Shown in pieces: positions 36,130-45,235 of a DNA stretch of 64,000 nt (its first letter is position 1; every line of letters starts with the position of its first letter). Location of the stretch: NCBI RefSeq assembly GCF_030540825.1, contig NZ_JAUOEO010000001.1, forward strand, positions 1,895,001 through 1,959,000, read 5' to 3'. Below the pieces are notes generated by a model. The model was not told where the DNA came from. It searched no databases and saw only the letters and a list, made by a program, of their open reading frames with translations. Source of the stretch: Flavivirga spongiicola (GTDB taxonomy: Bacteria; Bacteroidota; Bacteroidia; Flavobacteriales; Flavobacteriaceae). The translations under genes and the position numbers were made by a program.

Positions 36130-38460
36130 TTAAAAACCACCTAAATCATCAGGAATTTCATCACCTTGATCATCATCTATAGCCTTTGAGGCTTTAGAAC
36201 AATCTACGTTTATAGATAAGTTTACCGGTTCTTCAAATGCTTCTTTAGAAATATTTAATGTTTTATCAGCATAACAGCTTTTCATGTACAACCCCCAGAT
36301 TGGTAATGCCATAGCAGCGCCTTGTCCATAAGTTATGGTTCTAAAATGTGTAGCTCTATCTTCTGCTCCTACCCAAACACCAGTAACTAAATTAGGCACC
36401 ATACCCATAAACCAACCATCACTTTGATTTTGAGTCGTCCCTGTCTTTCCTGCTATAGGATTAGTAAACCCATAAGGATAACCTGTAATGATTTCTTTAT
36501 AGTCTGATCTGCTAGCTGCGTAGGTATGTCTTAACCTTGTTCCAGAACCACCTTGTGTAACACCTTCCATAAGTTTTACTGTGACATAAGCGGTTTCTTC
36601 GCTTAAAACATCACGCGTTACTGGTTTAAATTGATATAAAATAGTTCCATTTTTATCTTCTATAGTAGTAACCATTACGGGTTTTGTATATACACCTTTG
36701 TTAGCAAATGCAGCATATGCACCAACCATTTCGTAGACACTTATATCCGGAGTCCCTAAAGCAATCGATGGCACTGCAGGTATTTCAGACTCAATGCCCA
36801 ATTTCTTTGCTAAATCCACCACAGGTTGCGGTCCCACTTTATCAATCAATCTGGCTGTTATGGTATTTACAGAATTTGCTAAAGCATTTTTTAAAGTTCT
36901 GGTGCCTCCATAATCATCTTCACCACCAGAGTTTTTTGGACACCACTCTTCTGGATTACCATATTTTTCTTTTTCTATACAAAAAGGAGTATCCGGAAAT
37001 TCATCACAAGGTGAATAGTGTAATTGATCAATTGCTGCTGTGTAAACAAGAGGTTTAAATGTAGAGCCTATTTGACGCTTTCCTTGTTTTACCATGTCGT
37101 ACTGAAAATGTCTGTAGTTCATACCGCCTACCCATGCTTTTACGTGACCCGTTAAAGGATCCATAGACATCATACCTGGTTTTAAAAACGATTTATAATA
37201 TCGCATGGAATCTATAGGTTTCATAATAGTATCTACCTCTGAAGCTTTACCTTCTTTCCATTCAAAAACAGTCATTTTGGTTGGCTCATGAAAAGACGCC
37301 TCAATCTCTTTATCAGACTTTCCAGCCTTCTTTAGTATTCTCCATCGCTCACCTTGCCTCATGGAACGGTTCATTAAAGCTTTTATTTCTTTTCTGTCCA
37401 ACTCTAAAAACGGTGCCGTTGGGTTCCTTTTGGGTGTGTTTTGATTAAAAAACTCAGCTTGTAACCTAGGCATATGCTGTTGCACGGCTGCTTCTGCGTA
37501 TCGCTGCATACGAGAATCGATAGTCGTATAAATTTTTAAACCATCATTGTATAAATTGTATTTAGTACCATCTGGTTTTGGGTTTTTCTTAATCCAATCT
37601 TTCATAAAACCATCTAAATAGCCTCTAAAATAGGTAGCAATACCATCACGGTGTGATTGTGGCGTATAACGTAAATCTAGCTCTCTTTTTTGAAGTGAAT
37701 CTTTGACAGCTTCATTAATATAATCGTAGTTTTCCAGTTGATGCAAAACAACATTACGTCTGTTTTTAACGCCTACAGGGTTTCTTCTTGGATTATACAA
37801 TGAAGAATTTTTAAACATTCCAACCAACATAGCAGATTCTTTCAAATCTAATTCACCTGGCTCTTTATCAAAATAAATGGCAGCCGCACTACGAATACCA
37901 TCCGCATTGTTACCAAAATCATAAATATTAAAATATTGAGCTATAATTTCTTCTTTGGTATATTGGCGTTCTAAACGAATGGCTATAATCCACTCTTTTA
38001 CTTTTTGAGTAATCCTTCCTATGGTGCTTCGAGATGCTACACCGGTAAATAATTGTTTTGCCAGTTGTTGCGATATGGTACTGGCTCCTCCACCTGAGCC
38101 TAACATAACAATGGCTCTAAGTGTTCCTCTGGCATCTATACCGGCATGATCATGAAAACGCGCATCTTCTGTAGCAATTAATGCATCTATTAAATTTTGT
38201 GGCAGCTCATTATAACCAACTGGCGTCCTATTATCATTTAAATAAAATTTGCCTAAGGTTTTTCCATCAGATGAAATAATTTCAGTTGCTAAATGGGTTT
38301 TGGGATTTTCTAATACGGTGTGATCTGGTAAATCCCCAAAAATAGATGTGAATAAAAATATAAGCAATACTGAAAGTATCCCTCCTAAAAATAACATCCA
38401 AAACCAACGGATGTATTTTGAAAAATTTTGAGTTGTTGTTTCTTGCTTTTTTTTTGCCAT
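36130..38460 (-). CDS. Class A penicillin-binding protein 1A, copy 1
   Basis: A 776-residue bifunctional peptidoglycan glycosyltransferase/transpeptidase in the inner membrane. Motifs are the anchor at about 19-40, EDARFHDHAGIDARGTLRA and GGASTISQQLAKQLF in the GT51 domain, and GSTFKPLVY, NSVNTITARLID and KTGTTQNQSDGW in the transpeptidase domain. It lies directly downstream of gldH in the same direction, 71 bases apart. The C-terminal tail (DDDQGDEIPDDLGGF) is acidic and slightly longer than in copy 2. Confidence 0.95.
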   Translation of the reverse strand: MAKKKQETTTQNFSKYIRWFWMLFLGGILSVLLIFLFTSIFGDLPDHTVLENPKTHLATEIISSDGKTLGKFYLNDNRTPVGYNELPQNLIDALIATEDARFHDHAGIDARGTLRAIVMLGSGGGASTISQQLAKQLFTGVASRSTIGRITQKVKEWIIAIRLERQYTKEEIIAQYFNIYDFGNNADGIRSAAAIYFDKEPGELDLKESAMLVGMFKNSSLYNPRRNPVGVKNRRNVVLHQLENYDYINEAVKDSLQKRELDLRYTPQSHRDGIATYFRGYLDGFMKDWIKKNPKPDGTKYNLYNDGLKIYTTIDSRMQRYAEAAVQQHMPRLQAEFFNQNTPKRNPTAPFLELDRKEIKALMNRSMRQGERWRILKKAGKSDKEIEASFHEPTKMTVFEWKEGKASEVDTIMKPIDSMRYYKSFLKPGMMSMDPLTGHVKAWVGGMNYRHFQYDMVKQGKRQIGSTFKPLVYTAAIDQLHYSPCDEFPDTPFCIEKEKYGNPEEWCPKNSGGEDDYGGTRTLKNALANSVNTITARLIDKVGPQPVVDLAKKLGIESEIPAVPSIALGTPDISVYEMVGAYAAFANKGVYTKPVMVTTIEDKNGTILYQFKPVTRDVLSEETAYVTVKLMEGVTQGGSGTRLRHTYAASRSDYKEIITGYPYGFTNPIAGKTGTTQNQSDGWFMGMVPNLVTGVWVGAEDRATHFRTITYGQGAAMALPIWGLYMKSCYADKTLNISKEAFEEPVNLSINVDCSKASKAIDDDQGDEIPDDLGGF

Positions 38461-38531
38461 TTAATTCTACCTATAAAATACATCTCGATACAATTTCGTA
38501 AAACAAAATCACTAGATGTGACAATTACTAT

Positions 38532-39026
38532 TTAATTCTTTTCTGGTTTTTCAATTCTAAAACCAATGTCTGTAATACCCTCAAGTTCTATAACGCCATT
38601 AACTTTTCCGTTTTCTCGCATAGCTTGTTGTATCTTAACCGTATAATCTCCTTTTTCTTTAAAAACGACTTGTTCTTTATACCAAAGCTTATTTTCTTTA
38701 ACTCCCGTAAAACCAGTACCTAAAAGTTTTCCACTAGGGTCTGCCATTCTATACTCCAATGTGTCTTTAATCGTTTTACCATGTGGAAAATTCATTTCAA
38801 CAATTAAAAACAAGTTGTTGTATTTATAATCACTTGTATTTCTTAAGTTAACAAATAGATTGTACGCATTCGTAGAATCCGGAGGACTAACTTTAAAGCT
38901 AATTATAGAATCTTTATGCCATTTATTAGGAACCGATTTATAGGTATCGAAAACGCGATTAGAATCGCAAGACACAAATACTAAAGAAGAAATTAAAAGA
39001 AATAATAATACACTATTTTGCTGCAT
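38532..39026 (-). CDS. gldH: Gliding motility lipoprotein GldH
   Basis: A 164-residue lipoprotein with lipobox VFVSC (Cys20), followed by the GldH pattern DSNRVFDTYKSVPNKWHKD and, near the middle, NFPHGKTIKDTLEYRMADPSG. GldH is required for gliding and chitin use in Flavobacterium johnsoniae, linked to the type IX secretion machinery at the outer membrane. The start codon overlaps the end of ricT by 14 bases, and PBP1A follows; this ricT-gldH-PBP order is the expected flavobacterial arrangement. It is strong evidence for the taxonomic placement. Confidence 0.92.
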   Translation of the reverse strand: MQQNSVLLFLLISSLVFVSCDSNRVFDTYKSVPNKWHKDSIISFKVSPPDSTNAYNLFVNLRNTSDYKYNNLFLIVEMNFPHGKTIKDTLEYRMADPSGKLLGTGFTGVKENKLWYKEQVVFKEKGDYTVKIQQAMRENGKVNGVIELEGITDIGFRIEKPEKN

Positions 39027-40206
39027 TTTTATTGTTTTGAGGTTTTCTTTTCTTTTTATTGTTCCTATTGTTTTTATTGTTTCTTCTCTTATTATTTTTA
39101 CGTTTATTATTCGATTTTGGACTATCGAAACGCGTTAAACTATCTTGACCTACAACGTTTTCAAACTCAGCTTTAGTATCTTCTACCAATTCTGAAGCGT
39201 ATTCTTCAAGGCTAGCTATTTTTTCATTTTTCTTGTTTAATTCGATAATTTCATTGGCTTGTCTTGTTGTTATTTTATGCCAATGATTCCATTCTCCTTC
39301 ATAGGCATACCACATGTGTCCTTTAAAAATATCCGTTTTTTGACATACTGCAGTGCCTTTTTCTGTATGTAATTTTGCGTCTGTTTTAGGGAAACTTTTT
39401 AAGGCATCAAGATACGTATCAAGCTCATAATTTAAACAGCACTTTAATTTACCACATTGTCCTGCTAATTTTTGAGGGTTTAATGATAGCTGTTGGTATC
39501 TTGCTGCCGATGTACTTACTGATCGGAAATCCGTTAACCATGTTGAGCAGCATAGCTCACGACCACACGACCCTATGCCCCCTAACCTTGAAGCTTCTTG
39601 GCGAAACCCAACTTGCTTCATTTCTATGCGCGTTCTAAACTCGCGAGCAAAAACTTTTATAAGCTCTCTAAAATCAACACGCTCTTCGGCTGTATAGTAA
39701 AAAGTAGCTTTGCTGGCATCTCCCTGAAACTCGATATCTGAAATTTTCATTTGCAATTTCAAATCGATTGCAAACTGACGCGCCCTTACCTTCATAGGCT
39801 CTTCCTTATCTCGGGCTGACGACCAAATATCAATATCCTTTTGGCTTGCTTTTCGGTAAACTTTTAAAGCCTCGTCTTCATTATCTGATATATTTTTACG
39901 TTTCATCTGAACGCGTACAAGTTCTCCTGCAAGAGTAATCATACCAATATCATGACCCGCTTTTGCCTGTGTAGCTACAATATCTCCAATGCCAAGTGTT
40001 AAGTTTTCTGTATTCTTGTAATACTCTTTTCTACCATTTTTATAACGTACCTCAACCCAATTAAATGGTTTTTCACCATTAGGTAATGACATGTTTGCTA
40101 ACCAATCGAAAACAGTTAACTTATTACAACTATCTGTACCACAAGTACCATTATTTTTACAGCCTTTAGGTTGGCCATCTTTAGTTGAGCAGCTTGCGCA
40201 AGCCAT
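39013..40206 (-). CDS. ricT: PSP1-domain protein RicT
   Basis: A 397-residue cytosolic protein with the PSP1 domain. The N-terminus carries a cysteine cluster (C3, C6, C16, C22, C27) and the core has RLGGIGSCGRELCC and LAGQCGKLKCCLNYE, the cysteines that in Bacillus help the RicT/RicA/RicF complex hold Fe-S clusters and assist RNase Y in mRNA maturation. The C-terminal 45 residues are Asn/Lys/Arg-rich and probably bind nucleic acid. It overlaps gldH by 14 bases. Whether RicA and RicF partners exist in this organism is unknown. Confidence 0.88.
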   Translation of the reverse strand: MACASCSTKDGQPKGCKNNGTCGTDSCNKLTVFDWLANMSLPNGEKPFNWVEVRYKNGRKEYYKNTENLTLGIGDIVATQAKAGHDIGMITLAGELVRVQMKRKNISDNEDEALKVYRKASQKDIDIWSSARDKEEPMKVRARQFAIDLKLQMKISDIEFQGDASKATFYYTAEERVDFRELIKVFAREFRTRIEMKQVGFRQEASRLGGIGSCGRELCCSTWLTDFRSVSTSAARYQQLSLNPQKLAGQCGKLKCCLNYELDTYLDALKSFPKTDAKLHTEKGTAVCQKTDIFKGHMWYAYEGEWNHWHKITTRQANEIIELNKKNEKIASLEEYASELVEDTKAEFENVVGQDSLTRFDSPKSNNKRKNNKRRNNKNNRNNKKKRKPQNNKNAAK

Positions 40207-40320
40207 ATACGTTATATATTGAATTCGCTAATAATTAGATTATTACGAATGAAGATTAATAATTTTTTTGAAATGTAAAGATATGATTATTATGTTGACT
40301 TTAAAAAGCTATAAATTTAT

Positions 40321-40551
40321 TTAAATATTCTTTACACTAATTATGTTTACAGGACATGCTTTAGATGCTTTATCACATGCATCAAAAATAATATCGTCAT
40401 TAGACTTTACGGTAAAGAACCCTTTTTTATCTTTTGAATGTAAAAGAACCGACTTGCCATCTTTCTTGGACATTTGAAATTGATCAGGAGCTAACTCCAC
40501 ACAGTAATTGCAGCCTATACACTTATTACGTTGTAATGTAATAACTACCAT
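40321..40551 (-). CDS. Ferredoxin of the trhO-trhP operon
   Basis: A 76-residue soluble ferredoxin. KCIGCNYCVE near the N-terminus and CDKASKACPVN near the C-terminus give the four cysteine ligands for one [4Fe-4S] cluster (a three-iron cluster is possible if one is not used). It is the third gene of the operon after trhO and trhP; trhP and this gene share one base, so translation is coupled. Its probable role is electron transfer to the TrhP reaction, which is inference from position. Confidence 0.88.
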   Translation of the reverse strand: MVVITLQRNKCIGCNYCVELAPDQFQMSKKDGKSVLLHSKDKKGFFTVKSNDDIIFDACDKASKACPVNIISVKNI

Positions 40552-41795
40552 TAGGCCTCTACTTTATTCTCCACAATTTTATATAATTTATCTGAGGGTC
40601 TTATTCTAAAATCTAATGGTATGGTTATCGTATCACCTTTGGAGCCTGCTGTTAGTTTTTCATCGTTTACTAACATCTCATTGACTTCCATTTCTCTTGC
40701 TCCTGTTGTAGGCCCTGTTATTAAAATGGTATCTCCGATAGAAATGTCATAAGCGTCAATTTTAAACTCACCTATTTTAGCCTTCGTATAAAAGTGTACA
40801 CCTTTACCAATATATACCTTTTTTTGCGTAGCATGAGACCCTGACCCCTTACTCCATTCTCCTAATTTCTGTCCTAAATAATAACCATTCCAAAATCCGC
40901 GGTTATACACCTTTTCTAATGCTTGCATCCAGGAAACAACCTTTTCTTTATTATAGGTTTTATTCTCAAGACTATCAATGGCATCTCTATAACACTTTAT
41001 AACTCTGGCAACATATTCCGGAGCTCTGCCTCGCCCTTCAATTTTTAATACTTTAATGCCAGATTCTGCTACTTGGTCTAAAATATCTATGGTACATAAG
41101 TCTTTAGGAGACATGATATATTCATTATCCAATGCCATTTCAAAACCAGTTTCCTGATCGATAACAGTATATTTTTTTCTGCAATTTTGTTTGCAAGCAC
41201 CTCTATTTGCTGATGAATTTTGAGAATGTAAACTCATATAACACTTGCCTGAAACAGCCATACAAAGAGCACCGTGTCCAAATACCTCAATTTCAATTAG
41301 TTTACCTGAAGGACCCTTTATTTGTTCTTTTTCAATGGCTTCGGTTATTTTTTTTATCTGGCGTAAACTTAATTCTCTACTTAATACCATCGTATCTGCA
41401 AAGAGTGCATAAAACTTAACCGTTTCAATATTGGTAATATTAATTTGTGTTGAGATATGCACTTCTAAACCAATTTCCCGGGCACAAGCTATTACAGCTT
41501 GATCCATGGCTATTACAGCGGTTATATCTGCTTCTTTTGCCTTATTTACCAATGTTTTTACAATGGATAAATCATGATCGTAAATAATGGTATTTAATGT
41601 TAAATACGTTCTTACATTTTTTGCTTTACATCGCTTTGATATTTCAGGTAAATCATCCAAAGTGAAGTTTATAGATGCCCTGGCTCTCATATTTAACTGT
41701 TCAACACCAAAATATATAGAGTCCGCTCCATTATCTAAAGCTGCTTGAAGCGATTCAAAATTTCCTGCAGGAGCCATTAATTCTATTTGTTGCAT
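40551..41795 (-). CDS. trhP: U32-family tRNA 5-hydroxyuridine synthesis protein TrhP
   Basis: A 414-residue member of the U32 'peptidase' family, opening with ELMAPAGNFESLQAALDNGAD. Cys178, Cys185, Cys201 and Cys234 have the spacing of the [4Fe-4S] ligands known in other U32 proteins such as UbiU. EGRGRAPEYVARVIKCYRDA near 254-273 is typical of the YegQ/TrhP group, which makes ho5U at tRNA position 34 together with prephenate, without oxygen. Length agrees with TrhP and not with RlhA (about 650). It lies between trhO and the ferredoxin gene on the same strand, one base from each. Confidence 0.87.
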   Translation of the reverse strand: MQQIELMAPAGNFESLQAALDNGADSIYFGVEQLNMRARASINFTLDDLPEISKRCKAKNVRTYLTLNTIIYDHDLSIVKTLVNKAKEADITAVIAMDQAVIACAREIGLEVHISTQINITNIETVKFYALFADTMVLSRELSLRQIKKITEAIEKEQIKGPSGKLIEIEVFGHGALCMAVSGKCYMSLHSQNSSANRGACKQNCRKKYTVIDQETGFEMALDNEYIMSPKDLCTIDILDQVAESGIKVLKIEGRGRAPEYVARVIKCYRDAIDSLENKTYNKEKVVSWMQALEKVYNRGFWNGYYLGQKLGEWSKGSGSHATQKKVYIGKGVHFYTKAKIGEFKIDAYDISIGDTILITGPTTGAREMEVNEMLVNDEKLTAGSKGDTITIPLDFRIRPSDKLYKIVENKVEA

Positions 41796-41796
41796 A

Positions 41797-42825
41797 TTAT
41801 TTGAATTTTAAAGCTTCAGACCTTCCTTTTTTGAAAATATCGTTACTGTTTCCTTGTCCTTTGCGCAGTTTCTTTTGTTCTTCAAAAGGCAGTCTATTTA
41901 TTTCCATACATTCAGTAGAACAGCAATTTTCCATAGCTTCTTTACAAGAATCGCATTGAATAAATAGTAAATGACAAGCAGCATTTGCACAATTAGTATG
42001 CACATCAAATGGATTTCCACATTGGTGGCAATTAGCGATCACGTCTTCACTAATACGTTCTGCTCTTCGATCGTCAAACACAAAATTTTGTCCCAAAAAT
42101 TTATTTTCCAGATTTTCTTCTTTTATTTGTCTGGTATACTCAATAATACCACCTTCTAATTGATACACATTTTTAAAGCCTTTATGCCTAAAATAGGCAC
42201 TTGCCTTTTCACAACGAATGCCTCCTGTGCAATACATAACGAGGTTTTTATCTTCCTTGTGGGCCTTTAAATCGTCTTCAATAATATCTAAAGATTCTCT
42301 AAAGGTATCTACATCCGGTGTTACGGCATTTTTAAAATGCCCGATCTCACTTTCGTAATGGTTACGCATATCTACCAAAACCGTTTTTTCGTCTTCTATA
42401 AGATTATTAAACTGTTCTGCTCCTACATGAACGCCTTTATTGGTAACATCAAATGTATCGTCATTTAAACCATCCGCAACAATTTTGCTACGCACCTTTA
42501 CTTTTAGCTTTAAAAACGATTTATTATCTTGTTCTACCGCTATATTTAATCGGATATCTTTTAAAAATGAAATCGTATCTAAATGTGTTTTAAATTCATT
42601 AAAACGGTCGGCAGGTAATGATAGTTGACCATTAATTCCTTCGTGAGCGACATAGATTCTACCTAAAACATCTAATGCGTTCCAAGTGATAAACAAATGA
42701 TCTCTAAAAATTTGTGGATTGCCAATTTTGGCATATTGGTAAAAAGAAAGTGTTAATCGATTTTTTCCAGTTTTATCAATTAATTCGGCTCTTTCTTTTG
42801 CGCTTAGTTTATTGTACAGTTGCAT
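41797..42825 (-). CDS. trhO: Oxygen-dependent tRNA U34 hydroxylase TrhO (rhodanese-like)
   Basis: A 342-residue protein of the YceA/TrhO family, which uses O2 to hydroxylate U34 of certain tRNAs. The N-terminal part resembles a ferredoxin-like or acylphosphatase domain (FRDHLFITWNALDVLGRIYVA). A rhodanese domain follows, with VMYCTGGIRCEKASAYF (Cys199 and Cys205). The C-terminus has a zinc-binding-like Cys/His cluster (CHQCGNPF, CDSC, CCSTEC). It begins the operon with trhP and a ferredoxin. Confidence 0.9.
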   Translation of the reverse strand: MQLYNKLSAKERAELIDKTGKNRLTLSFYQYAKIGNPQIFRDHLFITWNALDVLGRIYVAHEGINGQLSLPADRFNEFKTHLDTISFLKDIRLNIAVEQDNKSFLKLKVKVRSKIVADGLNDDTFDVTNKGVHVGAEQFNNLIEDEKTVLVDMRNHYESEIGHFKNAVTPDVDTFRESLDIIEDDLKAHKEDKNLVMYCTGGIRCEKASAYFRHKGFKNVYQLEGGIIEYTRQIKEENLENKFLGQNFVFDDRRAERISEDVIANCHQCGNPFDVHTNCANAACHLLFIQCDSCKEAMENCCSTECMEINRLPFEEQKKLRKGQGNSNDIFKKGRSEALKFK

Positions 42826-42988
42826 GCTATACTAATTTATAAGGTTAAAGATTATTTTTAAAGTGCAAAAATACAATTTTAACCAGAAGTGAGAAAGTAA
42901 AATTTTCTGGGGCAAGCTTTGAGGTATCAATCTTATAACCTTACAATTTAGTAAGTTCCAAAGTAAGTCTTAAAGTATTCGCCTTGAG

Positions 42989-43009
42989 ATCCCGCTGAAA
43001 AAGCGGGAT
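42989..43009. terminator. Hairpin in the trhO-recA gap
   Basis: ATCCCGCT-GAAAA-AGCGGGAT is a perfect 8-base-pair stem. No long T-run follows on either strand, so termination is uncertain. Confidence 0.45.
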
Positions 43010-43073
43010 TAGTTCAACCATCTATTTTCAATGCATTGCTATGCAATTTTCCAAAATAGGGTTTCACTAATAA

Positions 43074-43106
43074 AAAAAGCACTTTATTAAACATAAAGTG
43101 CTTTTT
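43074..43106 (-). terminator. Strong bidirectional-looking terminator hairpin
   Basis: AAAAAGCACTTTAT (43074-43087) pairs perfectly with ATAAAGTGCTTTTT (43093-43106) around TAAAC. It lies between two divergent genes, so it must end a transcript coming from inside the gap; the small reading frame at 43112-43256 ends six bases before it on the minus strand. Confidence 0.8.
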
Positions 43107-43111
43107 CTTGA

Positions 43112-43256
43112 CTAATCCGTGATTAATAATACTTTAATTTTTCCTAAAGAATATGTCACGGTTTTAGCCACCATCGGCTTTACAGTTACTGTTTATAATA
43201 ACAGTGACTGAAACACCTAATGCGTTTATTAAAATTGTTTGTTTGAAAAATTTCAT
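43112..43256 (-). pseudogene. Small gene, apparently frameshifted
   Basis: On the minus strand an ATG at 43256 opens MKFFKQTILINALGVSVTVI, which then meets a stop after 30 codons. Shifting frame by one base in the run ATAAAC continues as TVTVKPMVAKTVTYSLGKIK and ends VLLITD-stop at 43112. Removing one A would restore a 47-residue peptide. The frame is followed at once by the terminator at 43074-43106. Either a decayed small gene, a sequencing error, or a short unit with a translational shift. I do not recognise the product. Confidence 0.5.
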
Positions 43257-43634
43257 TTAATTCTTTTTCATAGCAAAATTTTCCACTTTAATTAGTAGAT
43301 GCAAAATGTGAAAAAAGGTTGCGTGATAAAATTGTATTATGACAAAATTATAACATTTTAATACATAAAAACTAAGAAAGGATTATGTAAAATATGAATC
43401 ATCTATTAGCTTATAGACTATCTGAAAAAACCATTAAACTTCATAATGAGATTGCATCCTAAACATCCAAATATTTAAGATAAATTTTATCAGTAGTATA
43501 AGTTAGTCTGGAAGGTTTCTCTTTAGTTTTAAATTGAATCTTTAAGTTACAGTGTATGAAATTCCTTTGGGAGTGTGCTGTCATTATAGAATCTTTTTTC
43601 TCTTTTATTTCTAAATTTATGTTGAAAACTATTA

Positions 43635-43665
43635 TTGTGTCATGATAAAAGATGTAGTATTTTAG
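43635..43665 (+). promoter_or_regulatory. recA: Possible recA promoter
   Basis: TTG (43635-43637) and TATTTTAG (43658-43665, close to the TAnnTTTG -7 box of Bacteroidota) are 20 bases apart and 30 bases upstream of the recA start. Weak by itself; I see no SOS-type operator. The preceding part of the gap, 43260-43620, shows nothing convincing. Confidence 0.35.
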
Positions 43666-43695
43666 CAAGCACAACTAGAGAAAAAAAAATTATAA

Positions 43696-44694
43696 ATGAG
43701 CAGCGAAAAAGAAGCTAAATTAAAGGCACTTAAACTTACCCTAGATAAATTAGATAAAGCATACGGAAAGGGAACCGTAATGAAAATGAGCGATGCAGCA
43801 GTACAGGATGTAGAAGCTATTTCATCAGGTTCTTTAGGTTTAGACATTGCTTTAGGCGTTGGTGGTTATCCACGTGGGCGTGTTATAGAAATTTATGGTC
43901 CGGAATCCTCTGGAAAAACCACACTTACTTTACATGCTATTGCTGAAGCTCAAAAAGCTGGTGGTATTGCTGCTTTTATAGATGCTGAGCATGCTTTTGA
44001 TAGGTTTTATGCCGAAAAACTTGGGGTAGATATTGATAACTTAATTATATCTCAACCAGATAATGGAGAACAAGCACTTGAGATTACCGATAATTTAATT
44101 CGCTCAGGAGCTATTGATATTGTGGTTATTGATTCTGTGGCAGCATTAACACCTAAAAGTGAAATTGAAGGTGAAATGGGAGACTCCAAAATGGGTTTAC
44201 ATGCTCGTTTAATGTCTCAAGCTTTAAGAAAACTTACTGCATCTATTAGTAAAACCAATTGTACCGTTATATTCATTAACCAATTACGTGAAAAAATTGG
44301 TGTTATGTTTGGTAACCCTGAAACAACAACAGGTGGAAATGCTTTAAAATTCTACGCTTCTGTTAGATTAGATATAAGACGTTCTACTCAAATCAAAGAA
44401 ACCGATGGGACAGTCGCAGGGAACAAAACCCGAGTAAAAGTGGTTAAAAATAAAGTAGCCCCTCCTTTTAAAATGGCAGAATTTGATATTATGTATGGAG
44501 AAGGAGTTTCTAAAGTAGGTGAAATATTAGATCTTGCTGTTGAGCATGAAATTGTAAAGAAAAGTGGTTCCTGGTTTAGTTACGATGATACCAAACTAGG
44601 GCAAGGGCGGGATGCTGTAAAAGCGCTCATTAAAGACAACCCCGAGCTGATGGACGAACTCGAAGGAAAAGTTAGAAAACTTGTAGCAGAATAG
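43696..44694 (+). CDS. recA: Recombinase RecA
   Basis: RecA forms filaments on single-stranded DNA and drives homologous recombination and the SOS response. The 332-residue protein has Walker [10 protein letters not shown] (68-76), [11 protein letters not shown] (Walker B), the loop [13 protein letters not shown], and [21 protein letters not shown]. The C-terminus is short and slightly acidic. The product is complete and normal in length; it lies alone with its own upstream region and terminator. Confidence 0.98.
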   Translation: MSSEKEAKLKALKLTLDKLDKAYGKGTVMKMSDAAVQDVEAISSGSLGLDIALGVGGYPRGRVIEIYGPESSGKTTLTLHAIAEAQKAGGIAAFIDAEHAFDRFYAEKLGVDIDNLIISQPDNGEQALEITDNLIRSGAIDIVVIDSVAALTPKSEIEGEMGDSKMGLHARLMSQALRKLTASISKTNCTVIFINQLREKIGVMFGNPETTTGGNALKFYASVRLDIRRSTQIKETDGTVAGNKTRVKVVKNKVAPPFKMAEFDIMYGEGVSKVGEILDLAVEHEIVKKSGSWFSYDDTKLGQGRDAVKALIKDNPELMDELEGKVRKLVAE

Positions 44695-44697
44695 TTT

Positions 44698-44724
44698 AAA
44701 AATCCCGTTAATTCGGGATTTTTT
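44698..44724 (+). terminator. Terminator of recA
   Basis: AAAAATCCCG (44698-44707) pairs with CGGGATTTTTT (44714-) around TTAATT and ends in a T-run, 4 bases after the recA stop. Confidence 0.9.
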
Positions 44725-44800
44725 AATTTTATACGCAACCTTTTTATTGCTGACGCATCTACAAAGAGCAAACATTTACTTAACCCTAAATTTATTTGCT

Positions 44801-45211
44801 ATGAAAAAGTTTTTTATTCTTTGTTTTACGGCGCTATTATTTGCCTCATGTAGTATTGATGATGATGGACCAAATTTTGGTCTTGAAATTTTACCAGTTG
44901 AGAGTGTTGAGATTCCTGATACATTTACTTTAGGAGAAACATACCCAATTACCATTTCTTATTTTAGACCCTCAACATGTCATACCTTTAAAGAGTTTTA
45001 TTATTTAAAAGAAAATAATGTGCGTACTGTTGCCCCAATAAACTATGATTTTGTGAGGAATGATTGTGAAACACTAGAAAATGAATTGGTAGAAGCAACT
45101 TTTAACTTTATAGTAACAAGTAATGGCTCTTATATTTTTAAATTCTGGCAAGGTGAAGACACCGATGGAGAAGATCAGTTTTTAACAATTGAAGTGCCTG
45201 TAGTAGACTAA
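44801..45211 (+). CDS. Lipoprotein of unknown function
   Basis: A 136-residue lipoprotein with lipobox LFASC (Cys17), then SIDDDGPNFG and a beta-rich body with two cysteines (STCHTF and NDCETL) that may form a disulfide. I chose the ATG at 44801, whose product begins directly with a signal peptide, over an upstream ATG at 44747. It lies 24 bases before the sigma factor gene on the same strand. Function unknown. Confidence 0.7.
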   Translation: MKKFFILCFTALLFASCSIDDDGPNFGLEILPVESVEIPDTFTLGETYPITISYFRPSTCHTFKEFYYLKENNVRTVAPINYDFVRNDCETLENELVEATFNFIVTSNGSYIFKFWQGEDTDGEDQFLTIEVPVVD

Positions 45212-45235
45212 AAAAATTAAGTATTCATTTAATAC

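Noticed and set aside
43459..43674. A 71-codon minus-strand frame upstream of recA
   Set aside because: No ribosome-binding or homology signal, unusual composition, and it occupies the recA promoter region.
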